Shown piece by piece: positions 43,935 through 56,975 of a stretch of 64,000 nt of DNA. This stretch comes from Cladochytrium replicatum (taxonomy: Eukaryota; Chytridiomycota; Chytridiomycetes; Cladochytriales; Cladochytriaceae), in assembly GCA_025526935.1 (NCBI GenBank), contig JAHLKD010000049.1, positions 62,001-126,000 on the forward strand. The letters are read 5' to 3'. The position numbers were made by a program, and so were the translations under genes. The notes beneath the pieces were generated by a model, which was given only the letters and a program-made list of their open reading frames with translations, did not search any database and had not been told where the DNA came from. Within the stretch, counting starts at the first letter, position 1, and each line of letters opens with the position of its first letter.

Positions 43935-46900
43935 ATGTTTGGGGGCGGATTTGGAACCAATAACACAACGCAGGCTCCCAGCGCTTTCGGAGGTGCGGGC
44001 GGCTTTGGTGGAGGTGGTGGGGGTAAAGTCTATATCACTTCTTTTTTTTGCATATCTAAACCCCTTTTTTTAACCTCACGATCTATGTTTTGATAGGAGG
44101 CTTCGGAGGTACCACCGGCGGTTTCGGAACTGGCTCGTCGCTCTTCGGTGGCGGCGCTGCCGCGGCTCCTGCTACACCTGGGTTTGGTCTGAACACATCA
44201 AGTAAGGAGGAAAAACGACGTGGTGCTGGCAGATCCTCATCCCGCGCTTTTGCAGCCGGATTCGGTGCCGCGACAGGGGGCGGGTTCGGCGCCGGCGGGG
44301 GTGGTTTTGGCGCTGCTAGGAGTGGATTTGGAGCCGGTACGACGGGTTCGGTGTTTGGTGCACCGTCGACATCGACTGCTAGCGCGTTCGGAGGGGGCGG
44401 GTTTGGAGGTATGGCTAAGCACACGAAGAATAAAGTTTTCACATTTTATAACGCTTCTTTTCTTTTTAGCGGCAAACAACAGTGGATTCAAACCGCAAGG
44501 GACGGGTATTTTAGGTGGGACGGGTGGAGGGTTTGGAGGACAGCAGTCGGCGATGCAGCAACAAGGTCCGATGTTTGGGACGACTCCAGGTATTGGAGGA
44601 GGAGTGATGAATATGAATAACATGGGAACGGGGAGGTTCCAGGCCGTAACTGAATCTGAGCAAGGTGGTCAAGGACGCACAGTGGTAAGTTATAATTCTG
44701 AGATATTTTTTGCAGCTCTTTTGATCGAGTTTTAAAAATCGTTTACCATACGTAGACAATGCACTACCAGAGCATCTCGGCAATGCCCGACTATCAAGCA
44801 TTTTCATTCGAGGTTGGAATGAATGAATACGTATGTAAACTCGCTCTAATGCCTTCTGCTTGCAGGAACTCCGATTGCGTGACTATGAGTTGGGAAAGAA
44901 GTTTGGAAACAGTTTTGGAGGAGGTGGTGGAGCATTTAACACCATGGGTAGTAACTCCATTGGAACGACAGGCTTTGGGACGAGCCAGCCTGGCGGATTT
45001 GGTGGTTTGAGCGTGAACACGAGACCAGGTGGTGGACTCGGAACTGGCGGAAGTGTGTTTGGTGGTGGTTCCACGTTTAGTGCCACTCCAGCAACTACGT
45101 TCGGAGGTGGAGGTCTCGGCGCAACAAGCCAACCGGGAGGTGAATAACAGAGGCTAGATTTCAAGTTAATACTGACATCTTTTGTTTTAGGAATATTTGG
45201 AGCTAGCACAGCGGGTGGTGGCATTTTCGGTGGTGGAGCAACAACAACTGCGCCGGCGTTTGGTGCGGGAACAGGTGCGTTTGGAGGCTCAACCGCAGCA
45301 CCGGCGTTTGGTGGGGGTATCGGAAGTCAACCCAAGTTTGGTAAGTAGCAACATGGGCAATCTACTTTCTTTTTTCTCTGACATTTCTCAAGGTGCAACT
45401 CCAGGGGGTGGATTTGGAACCGGAGGGGGATTCGGTGCCACTGGTGGGACTGGAGTGTTTGGAAAGACCAACACAACACAGGCCCCAGCGTTTGGCGGAG
45501 GAGGAGGTTTCGGAACTACACAGGCACCCGCGTTCGGTGGTGGGGGTACTGGAATGTTTGGAGCCGGTGGAACAACACAGGCAGGAACAGGAATGTTTGG
45601 TGCAGGTTTGGGTGGTAGTACATCTACTGGGTTTGGAGCAAACAAACAAGGTATTGGACCCGATTTGTAAAAGTTTGCACTTCCTGACTTCAAATTTTAT
45701 TTTCCTTTCAGGCATGACGCCCGCGTTTGGCGGATTGGGGACTGTACAACCTGCGGGAGGTATGTTTGGTCAGCAGACGCCTGCTGCAGGAGGATTCGGT
45801 GCTGCAACCGGCGGAACCGGATTTGGCACTGGTGGAGCTGCCGGAGGGTCTCTGTTTGGCGTTGGACAAGCAGGGGGTGGAAATGGATTTGGGTCTTTGG
45901 GAGGCGGTTTGGGCGGTGGTTTAGGAGGCGGCGCAGCGGGAGGGTCGATGTTTGGTGGACAGAATAAGCAAGGTAAAGGGCATCCCGTAATAGTCATAAT
46001 GGAAGCTTGGACTGACTTTCTGAATTCAGGATTCTCGTCCTTTGGTGCAAACCAAGGTGGGAGCGCTTTCGGTGGTGGCCTTGGACAGTCGTCATTTGGC
46101 ACTGGTACAGGTCTCGGATCCTCCGGCTCTTTTGGTGGAGGGCTTGGTGGCTCGCAATCTTTCGGTCTTGGAGGTGGCCTTGGCCAGCAACAACAGCCGG
46201 TTCTGCAAGCGAGAGTAGACGAAAACCCGTACGGAAACAACCCATTGTTCCAGAACCTGAAAAACAACTCCACCAACAAACCGCAGGAACCCTCCGTCGT
46301 TCAAACACCAGCAGCAGCGAAGAAACCAGCTCTCACACCACAGTACAAAGTCACCCCTCGAAGCGCAGCAAAAATGAAATTGAGGGGTTTCGGCACTCCC
46401 AACCCCCAACCACTTGACTCTCCAGGCCGACAAAACGGAGGGTCGCCGCATTTGCTTGACGGAAGTTCTCGCGATGATGCAATTTTGGGGGTGGACCCCC
46501 GTTTCCTTCCTCGAAAGAGTTTGAAGAAGCTGGATTTCAGTGAAACCGCAGATGAGCGGTTCGACCATTTGAATGGGTACGGAGGATCCTCTCCTGGACG
46601 GGAAGCCCCATCCGCTAAAGGAAAGGAATCGGCTCGGCGGCCACAGTTTGATCCAAAGCTTGAAGACATTGTGAACTCCAGACGGAGGTCAGCTCCAGTT
46701 GATTTGACTGGTGAAGATACAGATTCATCGTTCCGATCAACCAGCACAGTTTCACCAGCTCATAACGGCAAAGTTCGAACTCCGAGGTCTGCACCTTCTT
46801 CGCCCACTGCTAAAGCAGGGCCGTCGGACTACATTATGACTCCGCCTTTAGAGCAGCTTCTGCGCATGAGCGACAACGAGTTGAGCGAATTGCCCGACTT

Positions 46901-49900
46901 TGAAGTGGCTCTCGAGGGGGTCGGTCGTATCCGATTCCTCGACCCCGTGGACTTAATTTCCGCGTCTCCCACCAAGGACGCGAACGGCATCCATCTTATC
47001 CCGGGAAAACTTATCGTGATTGAACCGAAAGTCGTTGTTGTCTACCCAGACGAAGAAGGAAAACCACCTGTGGGAATGGGGCTCAATGTACGTGCAGAGA
47101 TTGAGCTCGACGGGTGCTGGGCGATCGACAAAGGCACCCGGAAACCGATTATGGACGAGACAGACCCGAGGTACGACAGGCACATCCGAAAGCTTGAGAG
47201 CATGCCGGAGACGTATTTCCGTGGGTTTCACAAGCCCACTGGACGATGGAAGTTCCGCGTGGAGCATTTTAGTCGATACGGTCTGGACGATGAAGACGAA
47301 GAAGATGATCGTAGAGCGACGAGACCGGCGGGTGCGGTGCCGCAGCGCGGTGTTGGTGGTACCGCTTTGGCCTCCCGCAACACGCCCAAGACTGTGCAGT
47401 TTCGTGAGAATGTGGAGTATTACAGAGAAGATGATAGCGAGTTCTCTGAGGATGGATCATCGCTGATCGACGACTCCGTTTTGCGTGTTCGCAGTAAGAC
47501 TACCGCAGCTGCTGAGATTCTGCAAGGTGTGCCGACATTGAGGGGCCATGTAAACGATCTTCGCAAGTCGGTGCTGGTTAAACAGATGGGTGCTGCAGCA
47601 GCTGCGGCACGTGATATTGTGTCTCCTGAAGCTGCACCTGGGCGCAAGCAAACCGATCGAGTGAGCATTACGAAGCGGATCCTTGACGAGGAGAGCGACG
47701 ATGATTCGGATTACAGTGAATACGAGGAAGAAGAGATTATCGTTGAAGAGATCGGGGGGGATGACGAGGATGGAGAAGGCGAAATTTGGGAGGAAGAGGA
47801 ACTGGCGGTGTCTCAAAGTTCGCCTGGACGGTCTGTGAAGAGTGCAATTGTTGATGACGACTTGGAAATGGCGCAAGCGGACGACCTTGAAGAGAGCGCG
47901 GATGTGCGAAACTTGTCGGTTACAACTGAGAAAGGAAGTTTCACAGGAGATGGTGATCGTGTATCGATCAGGTCACCTCCTGTGCCTTCGGTTGCCGGAA
48001 GCATGTCTTACGAGCGAATGGGTTTGGCACGTAAGGCTCAAGTGATGCGACAGAGTCTGTTCAACAACGTTTCGTCCCCCCGGATTGACGGCACCGCGAC
48101 GCAGCAGAAAACCCCCCTCATGGTTCCCGCATCCAAAAATGCCGACGATGACTCCGCCAAACCCGCAGTATCTAGCGTTCGACGGTCTTACACCCCCATG
48201 CGGCGCTCCCCAAAACGTGGATTCGGGATTAGTGAAAATGAGGACTTTGACGATCAAGATGATCGGGAGACGGTGAAAACTGTGACAAGCGAGGGTATGA
48301 GCATCGACGAGGAATGGATCAAAAACCGCGTGAGGTCATCAGTGGAGCCGGACTACGATGTGCTGGCTCCGATCGTGCAGAAGGTGGTGCCGAAGCAGCC
48401 ACCGCTTTCAAAGTCGATTGTGTATGAGAAGCAGAAGACTGCTGGAGTGGATGCTGGGTACTTTTTTGCGAGGAGCTTCAGAGTTGGATGGGCGGACGGT
48501 GGAGTTTATGCAAGTGTTTCGAGAAGGTGAGTGGGCTTACCGGAGGTTTTGTTGGAATCCCCATTTTGTTTTCATTTTTGAGAAGCGGGAAACTATTTAC
48601 ATCTGATCATGGTGCCTGAAAATATGTCGCACTCCTTGTCATCACCATTTTATTCCGAGTCCGTCGGACACCTTTTACTGAAATTCAATACATGTTTTGA
48701 AGACAATGTTGTGCACTACCTTTTCCGCCCTTGCTTACTATCAATGTCTTTTGCTTTCAAAGCTCACCTTCACACATAACTATCCGACGACTCCCAATTT
48801 TCGGAAAGAGCGATGTGAGTGGTTGTGAATCAAAAGTTTTTCCCCCACCTTCTTAACAAACTCTAGGTTGAGAGCACAGAAAGCGACCGCTTACGCCATC
48901 AGGCATTGCTGAAAACGATCTTGGATCATTCCACAATCATGCCACCTGGGAACGTGAGAGACGCAACCTCGTCTGCAGACTCGATGGAAACAAAAAGCAA
49001 TGTGCTGAAGCCCACCGGTTCTGCTGAAAGATATGCTCCAATGGCTGAACTGAGCAAAGCGCTCACATTCGATGTGTGCCTCAAAGCTGCAGTAAACCAA
49101 AATGCAGGCCGTGGTTCGCAGGAAGTAGGATCGGCCCAGCAGAGTGCGGCAACGCATGTGTTTGGAAAGCAAGAGATTCTCGCGTGGAAGCTAGCGCGCG
49201 CGCTTTGGGATGATCTGCTCCCGCCGGGCCCGCCGACTGCGCTTTCGCCCGAGCAAATGAAGTTGCTCTCTGAGGCGATGCGAAAGGAAGAGATTTCGAG
49301 ATGGTTGAAGGAATCTGTGCAAGATTCGGTCGAGGCAGAGCTTCGTGAACTGACTACTGCAGCTGAACAGCCCAGAGACGTATTGGGAGAATTATTGTTC
49401 ACGTATCTGAGCGGAAGGCAGATTGGAAAAGCAGTTACCGAGGCGATCCGTGGAAAGGACTACCGACTTGCCACCATTTTGGCGCAGGTTGGAGGTGCGG
49501 GGTCGCTTGTTGGAGTGCGGCGGCAGGCGGATCGGTTTAGTGCGCAAGATGGTCCGGCGGTGGTGTTTAGTCATGGCGTACCTGGACGAGGTGGCACAGA
49601 TGAAGGAACGCGGACGGATGTCGAGCAACAGATTGAGATCTGGGAAAAGATTTCAAGAGGCGGTGGAGGGCCGAAGTTGTCTGAAAGCCATATGAACGTC
49701 TGGAAGCTGATATCGGGTACCAGTTGGACTGCACCAATGTTTGCCCGACTTGCAAAGGACTGGAAGAGGTCTTTGGGGATGTTTTTTTGGTACGCGTCCG
49801 GAGGATGGCTTACTCCGGCAGGCTCGATTCAGGAGTACGAAGAAGCGTTCAAGAGTACCCTGGAGAAGAGGAAGGAGCTGGAAAAGTTGAGAGAAGAACA

Positions 49901-51403
49901 GGCGAATGGTTTGCAGGAACAGAACGTGGGATCGACGTCGTGGTCGGGAGGATTTCCACTGTCGGCGAGGAAGGCAGGCTATGAAACGAGTGGGAAAGTT
50001 TCAGCGATCGCGAACAAGATCGTGTCATTGCAGAGAGAATTGCTTCCAATTCCTGAACCTTTGGCGGCCCACGTGGTTTCAGATTCTGATGACGAAGTCT
50101 ACTATGACTTGTGCTTCCACCTCCTTAAGCTGTTCGTTGACGATGGCTATCCGCTCGAGAACGTGATGCATCCATGCACAATCACACCAAACCTGTGTGA
50201 CTATCGTGTACAGTGGATTTTTTGGCTCTTGATTTCTCGAGTGAAGAAGAGTCGTGAGTTCTCCGATGCTCGCCGAACTGGATCTACAAATCTTGTGGAT
50301 GATGAACATAAAGATCGTGTTGCGCCGGAATTGTGGAGCGCGCAAGCGAATCGACTTTGCCTTTCGTTCATCTTCCAGCTCGAGGCGCTGGGTATGTGGG
50401 AGTGGGCTGTGTTTGTCGCGATGTATCTGAAGCGGCCTCGGGAGATTCCTGGACGTGGTGTGCAAGTTAACGGCGAAGCTGCTGCGGTAACGATACGAGG
50501 ACTACTTGCGCGATGGTTCCCGTTGGAGGATATGAGCGGAAGCTGTTGGTACGAGGCAGTTGGTGTGGAACAGTCTGAAAACTCAGAGAGGTGGACTTTC
50601 TTGGTCGACACACTGAAAGTGCCGCCGATTTGGATACACGAGGCGAGGGTAAGCACCATCTATCTCAGCTAAGAATCACTCGATTGATTTTGACGATTAT
50701 AGGTACTGCGAGCCGGATACGTTTGTGATTGCATTTTGGAAGCGGTTGCCTTGATCGATGCACAGCGATACTCCACAGCACACCAGATTATCATTGCAAA
50801 GATAATTCCTGACTCCATCATTGAAGGTGTGAATGTAATGTTGATACTTCGTAGGATACTGATCATTTTTGTGAAGATACGCATGGGTTGCCTCAGAACC
50901 TGCTAAAATTGATGCCTTCCCAACGGGTACCCGGATGGGATCACGGAGGTGGAATGTACCTGGAGTACTTTTCGCTTGTGGAAGAAGTTCCGTCCCTGAT
51001 TTCAAAGCTAAGCACAGACGGCTCCAGAAAGGAAAGCCAGGCGATGGAGGTTGGGGGTAGTGCTAAAGAACAGCTGAGGGAACGGGTTTCGCGACTCATG
51101 GACTTGCTTGGTTTGCTTGCCGATACAAATGTTGGGGACATGAGCGATGTGAAGGCCTTTGCGGCGCTGGCCGAAATGTCGAGGAAGGTGCTGATGATGA
51201 TCGAGGAGTGTGAGAGGATTTTTAATTTTGATGTAAGTTTTCAAGTATGAAGTGAATGTATGGAATGCTGATAGCGTCTTTTGGGACAGGCTCCTGTTAA
51301 GGGACTTGATCGGCTGAAGATTTCGGAAGATGCACGGATCCAGCGACTTGTTCGGATGGCTGGGGGATGGTACATGTCGGGATCCAAGCAAAATGAGCTT
51401 TGA
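43935..51403 (+). CDS. NUP98: Nuclear pore precursor NUP98-NUP96 (FG nucleoporin with autoproteolytic domain)
   Basis: Single precursor of two nucleoporins. It starts MFGGGFGTNN at 43935. The 43.9-46.2 kb part has many small introns and dense GGFG/FG repeats, the permeability barrier. Within it lies a GLEBS-like Gle2/Rae1-binding segment split by an intron (MPDYQAFSFE|ELRLRDYELG, about 44640-44900). NUP98 autopeptidase domain: DYIMTPPLEQLLRMSDNELS, LPDFEVALEGVGRIRFL and ETYFRGFHKPTGRWKFRVEH. The cleavage point is HF|S in EHFSRYGL (47270/47271). The NUP96 part has an acidic linker, then RVGWADGGVYASVSR. A small exon (about 48774-48828) joins to VESTESDRLRHQALLKTIL. The C-terminal scaffold domain (48.9-51.4 kb) has AQRYSTAHQIIIAKIIPDS and ends MSGSKQNEL, stop 51401-51403. 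Cleavage would give an FG protein and a Y-complex (Nup84) scaffold subunit. Confidence 0.93.
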
Positions 51404-53285
51404 TGAAATGACGACAATGTATTTGCTCTCTGCTTGTGAATCGCAGGAAAGTGCGTGCCATCAGACAATTTGAACACAAATAGAGCAATGATATCCAGAT
51501 CAGAAACAGCATCTAGCAAACCAACCGCCATCTAGACGCGAATTTCACTTTGTATAAAATTAGATGTCCGGTGATTAGCCGTCCTCAGAGTCGCAGTTAA
51601 TGAATGACTGTTCATTTTCAAACAAAGCAGGTTTCGTCCGTCGCGAGTTTGAAGGAAACATTCATTAAGAGAATAAAGTATATAATAGACTAAAGCACAA
51701 ATATTAGCATAAGTTATTCCTGCCATTTGATGGGGGATTCCTTTGGGTGCAAATGTAAAATGTCAAACGTGGGAAGCCCGTCATTTGTCAGTGACAACAG
51801 ATTACAAAGGCTTGTGTCAAGCTCCATGGCCTTACAAACTTCGTGCTCGAACTTTGAGTTAAAATCCATACCGCACTAATCCAAGAGCACACTTGTTTGA
51901 GGCTATCGTGTGGCAAAGCCCTATGAACACCACGCAGGGTTCTCAATGAACTGTTTGCGTCCAACATTGCTCTCATTACTGGTGGATTTTACTCGAGTTT
52001 TTTCTGGAGTGGTGCGCGGGCGGGGAACCATGTGATCTGAGGTCCACTCCTGGATTTCCTTAGCACGGTCTTATTGTACCGTTCACCCGTGATTGAGCGT
52101 GTTATGAGTGGTGCTGCAACCGTATCGATCGTTCCACCTCAATATGCCGAAATTCACGCAAAGGCATCGCTTAATAAACTGTCCGGCGGAATCGCCCTGG
52201 TGTCGCATTTCGATCTGCTGTGAGGAGTGCAGGAATTGGTTAGGATGGCAAATATGCAAGCAAAGAACTTGAGGCTTTACCTCTTGCAGCTGTTTGACTG
52301 GCGACTGGGGATCGAAAATGGAACTGCTCGGTCGTTTCACAAGCGTGCCTCAATAAATTGATTTCACAGCTTCCAAACGAGGTGAAGTGATCTTGGTTCT
52401 TGGGTCGTCCAGTCAAGCAAACCGCATCCCCGAATTCACAACAGCAATGACCTCCAAGCCCATTCGTCAGCTGTAGCTATGGTCGTCAAGTATGATGTCT
52501 CCTTTCTGTGCCTGTGGAGTGACCCAGTACGAGGTGCTTAATGAGCCTCGTTTGATCTCTTTGGACTAGAAGCTCCCCAATACAGACTCTTTATCGAGCT
52601 ATTCGGTCTGGGACACTCTGCCGTTGGACATGCTGAAGGCAAAAACCTCAGATTCTCTGTTCGCAGGGTGAAGAATACTTGACACTTACACGATCCCTCA
52701 ATACCACCTCAGGATCTCTTGTAACGGAGGAACTCACGGAAGCTGCTTTTGGCATGGATTCGATTGTGGTTGAAGCAATTCCGGACAATTTTCGTTGTGT
52801 TGAAGCGAGAGCAAACACTAACATAGGCGTGTTGCCCTCTTGCTTCATGATGGCGCACTCTTCCTGGGTATTGCTTGCTCCGTTTTCCAATGTCCAAAGC
52901 TTCCTGCATGTTGGCGATGGTGTGGACTGCTGGGCTGTTAGATACGTGAATATATGTTTACAGTCACATTAATAATACATTCTTCATTTCTGATAAACGC
53001 TCATTGACGGACTGTCAGTTATAAGTGTTAGTGAGATACCATGTGTTGCCTGTGGTCGACTGCGTTGGACATCAGACAAGTCTCTCATCTCATTTCAGGA
53101 TATTCAAAACAATCAATCTTCATAGATTCCATCAGAGAAGCTTGCACATTTAAATAGAAAATCTGTTTTTGTTATGGAGTCGATGTGTTGCATCATCCAC
53201 TGGATTTCAATCAGCAGAATACCTCTATTTGTAAAGAATGCAATGACAATTGAAAAAACATAAGCTTCTTCAATGATCAGCAGGC
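51404..53285. other. Gap without a convincing gene
   Basis: About 1.9 kb. Minus-strand stretches such as QIEMRHQGDSAGQFIKRCLC (near 52200) and RDPEVVLRDR (near 52700, before a GTAAGT) look exon-like and may belong to one decayed minus gene. I cannot assemble or name it. Confidence 0.3.
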
Positions 53286-53404
53286 TTGTTTCATGGGGCT
53301 CCATTCACCCCCTTTGATGACATTTCCCTCGATAAGGTGGACTTATCCCGTTCCGCCACCAGCCATGATTCCGCTTTGCTGATTGGGACCGCCTCTGCAA
53401 GCTT

Positions 53405-53870
53405 GTGGAAATACTTCCCTCTCATCGTACCAACACCGCCACCAACAATGCTACAATCTTTCTTGACAAGTGGGTCTTTGCCGGCAAAGGTCAGGCTGAG
53501 CACCGTCAAGACTACCTGCGCAAGACGGTTTCCTTTGATACCACAAACTGGGATGTCCTCCTCCCATCCGTCTCCTTTGCAATGAACAATGCAATCAATG
53601 TATCAACAGGCTATTCCCCTTTCCTTGCGTATGGCACCTCGCCTTCCTTGCTCCCGACAAAGCCCAACACCAGTCACCCGCCAGCCGGCAATGACTTTTT
53701 GGAATCCATCCACAAGAAGCTCTAACAAGCTCGCACAAACATCCACAAGGCACAAACCTCTCAAGCCCTCCATTTCAATCGCCATTGCCGAGACGCACAG
53801 ATTACTTCCCTGGCAACTGGGTCCTCCTATCCCGTGACGGCATCAACTCCGCTGTCGTGGTGTGGGCCGC
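53405..53870 (+). mobile_element. Ty3/gypsy-type integrase fragment
   Basis: Plus-strand frame encodes NWDVLLPSVSFAMNNAINVS followed by TGYSPFLAYG. This is the W...L...A-x-N...TG-x-S-P-F...Y-G block at the end of the integrase core. Next come FLESIHKKL and, in another frame, HKAQTSQALHFNRH and FPGNWVLLSRDG, the linker and start of the C-terminal domain. No RT, protease or LTR is adjacent. It is a truncated relic. Confidence 0.72.
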
Positions 53871-53983
53871 ATAGAAAGTGATTTGGGGAAAGAGTTGGGG
53901 AATGGGATTTCCTTTCTTTTGTTTAGAATTTAGTCCATTTTTGATTTGTTTATGAGTTTAATTAATTTTTGATTTGTTCAGAT

Positions 53984-54300
53984 TTATGTTAATGGCTTAG
54001 AAAAATAGAACACGTGACTGCAGATATTGTGCTGAGCTGCAGAAGAGGCAGTGAGCAAGGATGGCGTATACTTCGTATTCAGGGGAGCCAGCAATGTAAA
54101 TTGGGGGAGGAGGTGGGGGAGGAGCATGGCTGGGAAAATCAGTGTGGGGGTGGAGATAGGGGCGGATTTTGTTAACATGAAAGATGGGATGGATGCGACG
54201 AAGGAGAGGAGGGAGATAGTGTGACATTGGGGAGAAGGGGTCAACAGAGGCGATTTGGTCCAATCCAAGGAGCTTGGAGAATAGGGGACGAAAGCCTTCT
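53984..54300 (-). mobile_element. Ty3/gypsy integrase C-terminal/chromodomain-edge fragment
   Basis: The minus frame encodes RRIHPIFHVNKIRPYLHPHT, a Pro run and GSPEYEVYAIL. This matches the H-P-V-F-H-V-S-x-L-R-P-Y and E-Y-E-V-E-x-I-L signature at the tail of chromoviral integrases. It points in the opposite direction to the integrase fragment 100 bp away, so the two are inverted relative to each other. Confidence 0.65.
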
Positions 54301-54838
54301 GGCGCGGTGTCGCCCTGTCTCCTTAAAGGTTACTCTGCCTCAGAGGCAACTTGGGAACCCTATCATCACCTCACCCAAGCCAGCACTCTTCTTGCGCTAA
54401 CAGGTTATCAGTAGTTCGACAACAAATCAGAGGGTAAGGCTTGCAACTTTAAATGCAGCCTCTTGCTCTATTTTATTTTTTTGCCAATGCTTTGAAGGAA
54501 TACGCTAGTGCTAGGCATTCCATTGACCTTGATGAAATTGATAACGGGCTGAAAAAGTCCAAAATGACTGTGGCGCAAATGCTTCAAGTGCAGAGTGGGA
54601 AGCACGGAGTTAGTCTGGAATTGATTGAGTTTCTTCATTACTCACAATCTCTACAGGGTGTTAAAAACTAGCATATCAGACTGTTTGCTATATGGGTTAT
54701 CCTTTGGGTTGTCTTTTTTCTCTTTGACCTGAGAGTTTTTTTGTCAATCCCTCTTCATTCTTATTTATGGACTTGTATTTCATGTATTTATATCCATGTT
54801 TGGCAGGTCCTGTGTGGAGTGATCTTGGCATTTAGTGG

Positions 54839-54932
54839 GGAGTTGATGTGACCAATGTCTTTGACCACAGGTATGCCCACACGCACTGTTCACTTGAATA
54901 TAGGAGTTGATGTGACCAATGTCTTTGACCAC
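54839..54932 (+). repeat. 30-bp direct repeat pair
   Basis: GGAGTTGATGTGACCAATGT plus the next 10 bp occurs at 54839-54868 and again at 54903-54932, separated by 34 bp. A local duplication inside TE-rich DNA. Confidence 0.8.
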
Positions 54933-55139
54933 GGCATTCCCTGGTTGCCTGACCAGCTTGGGTGTAGTGTACAGCCTGTCGGAGTATTAGGCATATAAAC
55001 ACCTGGGAGAACAGGTACTGGGCCAAGAGACGGAACCTGGAGCTGTTGTGCTAGCTACAGTACAGCTAAAGACGCCCTACCGCTGCCAGGAGAAGCCCTT
55101 GGTTTTTAACACAGGGGTCGTTCAAGCAAAAAGGAGCAA

Positions 55140-55800
55140 ACAGATTGCTTATTGAGGCAATCGTCGCAATGGCCTCTCTTTCAACCTGTCATCCTGGCTC
55201 CACTTCTGTCAGTTTTTGTCATACTTGTGCCCAGAGTTTGTTTATCACTCACCTCAGATGACCAAACGGCTCCTCATGAAGATCTACTCTGCTGAACTCA
55301 GGCAAGTCAAAACGAAAATTGCAGGTAAGTACGAAATATCCATAAATTAATTTCATTGCTAATGCTCGATAATTCTTCCCCAAGGTCTTGTTCCAGAGAG
55401 GGTGTCATTCACAACAGACATGTGGACCAGCAAGCCGGAGAAACCTTTCAGAGGAGTCACCTGCCACTGGATTGATTCAGATTGGAAACTTTGTGCTTGT
55501 TTTCTTGGTTTCAAGAAAGCCTGTGGACACCATACAGGCAAAGCAATTCAGGATGCATTTGTATCCATTATCGATGAATATAATCGTTTTGAAAAGGTAA
55601 GATTTCTTCGACAGCTCAACTTTAGATCATGATATCCTTATCGTTTGTTTATTAGATTGGCTGGATCACAGCAGAAAATGCTTTGAACAACGAATGTTTA
55701 CGGAAGCTTTACAAGAGACAGGCCGCTCACAGCTGCCTGCAAGCCGCACATTTGTCCGATGCTCTGCACATATCGTTAATTTGATATTGACCCATTAAGA
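55140..55800 (+). mobile_element. hAT transposase fragment (second subfamily)
   Basis: The plus strand encodes QMTKRLLMKIYSAEL, an intron-like gap, then VPERVSFTTDMWTSKPEKPF and RGVTCHWIDSDWKLCACFLG. Next come HHTGKAIQDAFVSIIDEY, ITAENALNN and RCSAHIVNLIL in a shifted frame. These match the hAT T-D-x-W-T-S, D-N-A-x-N-N (here ENALNN) and R-C-x-A-H-I-x-N-L boxes. It is clearly different in sequence from the copy at 23.2-25.6 kb. The C-terminal hATC region is absent. Confidence 0.75.
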
Positions 55801-56044
55801 TCTGTTGGTTGAGATTTAATAAAGAGAGCTTTATTGTTTCCAATTGCGAACAGTCTGAAATTTGAAAAGCAGAGCTTTGTTTGCAAAAACATATTGATCA
55901 AGTAAATTTGGCTGAATGTGAGCTACTCCAATGTCCAGTTTTATATTGCACCAAAGTTAGGAATAGAACTTGAACCATAGAGACGGACAGAACTTGTTGC
56001 ATTTGTGATGAATAGAACTTGTAGCAAGTTTGATGGCTGAGCTA

Positions 56045-56300
56045 GAGACTTACCATAGTAATAGAGTCCTGTAACCTTAATAATCCAACAAGTTTCTGTA
56101 TGGAACATTCACACATTGATAGGTGGGACAGCCTAAATCAGTTTCTGTATGGTGTTTCATTTTGTCAGAGTCCCATCTAGCACTGTGTCCTTTGCTAACC
56201 CGGTCCTGATGAACCGATCCAGTCTTTTGAAAGCTTGAAATCCTTAGTCAGACCTACCTTACTAGGCTTCAAAGCCACGTTAGGGTTGATAACGTTAATG
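56045..56300 (-). mobile_element. Unidentified repeat family, copy 2 (degenerate)
   Basis: Nucleotide match to 20030-20200: both contain GCCTAAATCAGT/GCCCAAATCAGT, a GTCAAAGTCCCATC-like block and ATGAACCGATC/ACGAACCAATC in the same order. Here no frame is open. Confidence 0.6.
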
Positions 56301-56429
56301 CTACATTAGTATTGTTGTGTCAATTACAAGCGGTGTTTAAGGCGTCCGATTCGTTTTGGAGACAAACATGCAATCCTTGCGTGTCTTCTACATTTCTAAT
56401 TCTCCCAGAGCAACACCAAGACTCTCCAG

Positions 56430-56745
56430 CTGACGTTTGGTATACTGTCAGCTACGTTTTTGGGAACCATGCACAGAGGCGGAACAATGCTTCTTTCGAG
56501 CGTTTTTGATCTCCCTGCTGCAGCAGTTTCATGGCCAACTCATGAACAACGGAGGGAATGGGCATGGTTGGTGCAACAGAGGGTGCCTCTTGTGGAGAAC
56601 GTGTGGGGTTTCATTGACGGAAAGAACTTTGATGTATAACAAAGGACCCAAGCTGACAAGCAAAATGCATATTACAACGGTTGGCAGCAAATCCGAAACA
56701 CGGCACCTACTACTGAGGTTTGAAATCAACAGACACTACTTGCCT
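56430..56745 (+). mobile_element. PIF/Harbinger-type DDE transposase fragment
   Basis: The plus strand encodes EWAWLVQQRVPLVENVWGFI, then DGKNFDV and, after a stop, a stretch ending QNAYYNGW. V-W-G-F-I-D-G-x and Q-N-x-Y-Y-N-G are the core of the DDE_4/plant transposase (Harbinger) nuclease. Only about 100 codons remain. Confidence 0.6.
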
Positions 56746-56779
56746 TGAGCTAATAATATATAACTACGTCAAGTAAACT

Positions 56780-56975
56780 CGACAGAATTCAGCATGCTGA
56801 CAACAGTAAAGCCTGACTTTCTGCAGCAATCCAGTCCAAAATTGACCGCCACGCTATGTCCGACTTGAACACAAAGTCTTACTGCTTCTCTAGCAAACTG
56901 AATTTCAAGGCTGCCTTATGCTTTGGTTTAACATCGGCGGTGTGCATTTTTGTTCTGGTGTGGCTGGAACAACCT
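56780..56975 (-). mobile_element. hAT fragment related to the 25-kb element
   Basis: Resembles 24890-25020 (TTCAGCATGCTGACAA, GCAGCAATCCAGTCCAAAAT, TGAACACAAAGTCTT). It then jumps to sequence like 25580-25640 (GCCTTATGCTTTGGTTTAAC, GTGTGGCTGGAAC), so it is an internally deleted relic. Confidence 0.65.

Noticed and set aside
44083-46279. Long antisense Pro/Asn-rich open frames across the NUP98 FG region
   Set aside because: They are the reverse complement of Gly/Phe codons in FG repeats; the sense strand has clear nucleoporin domains.
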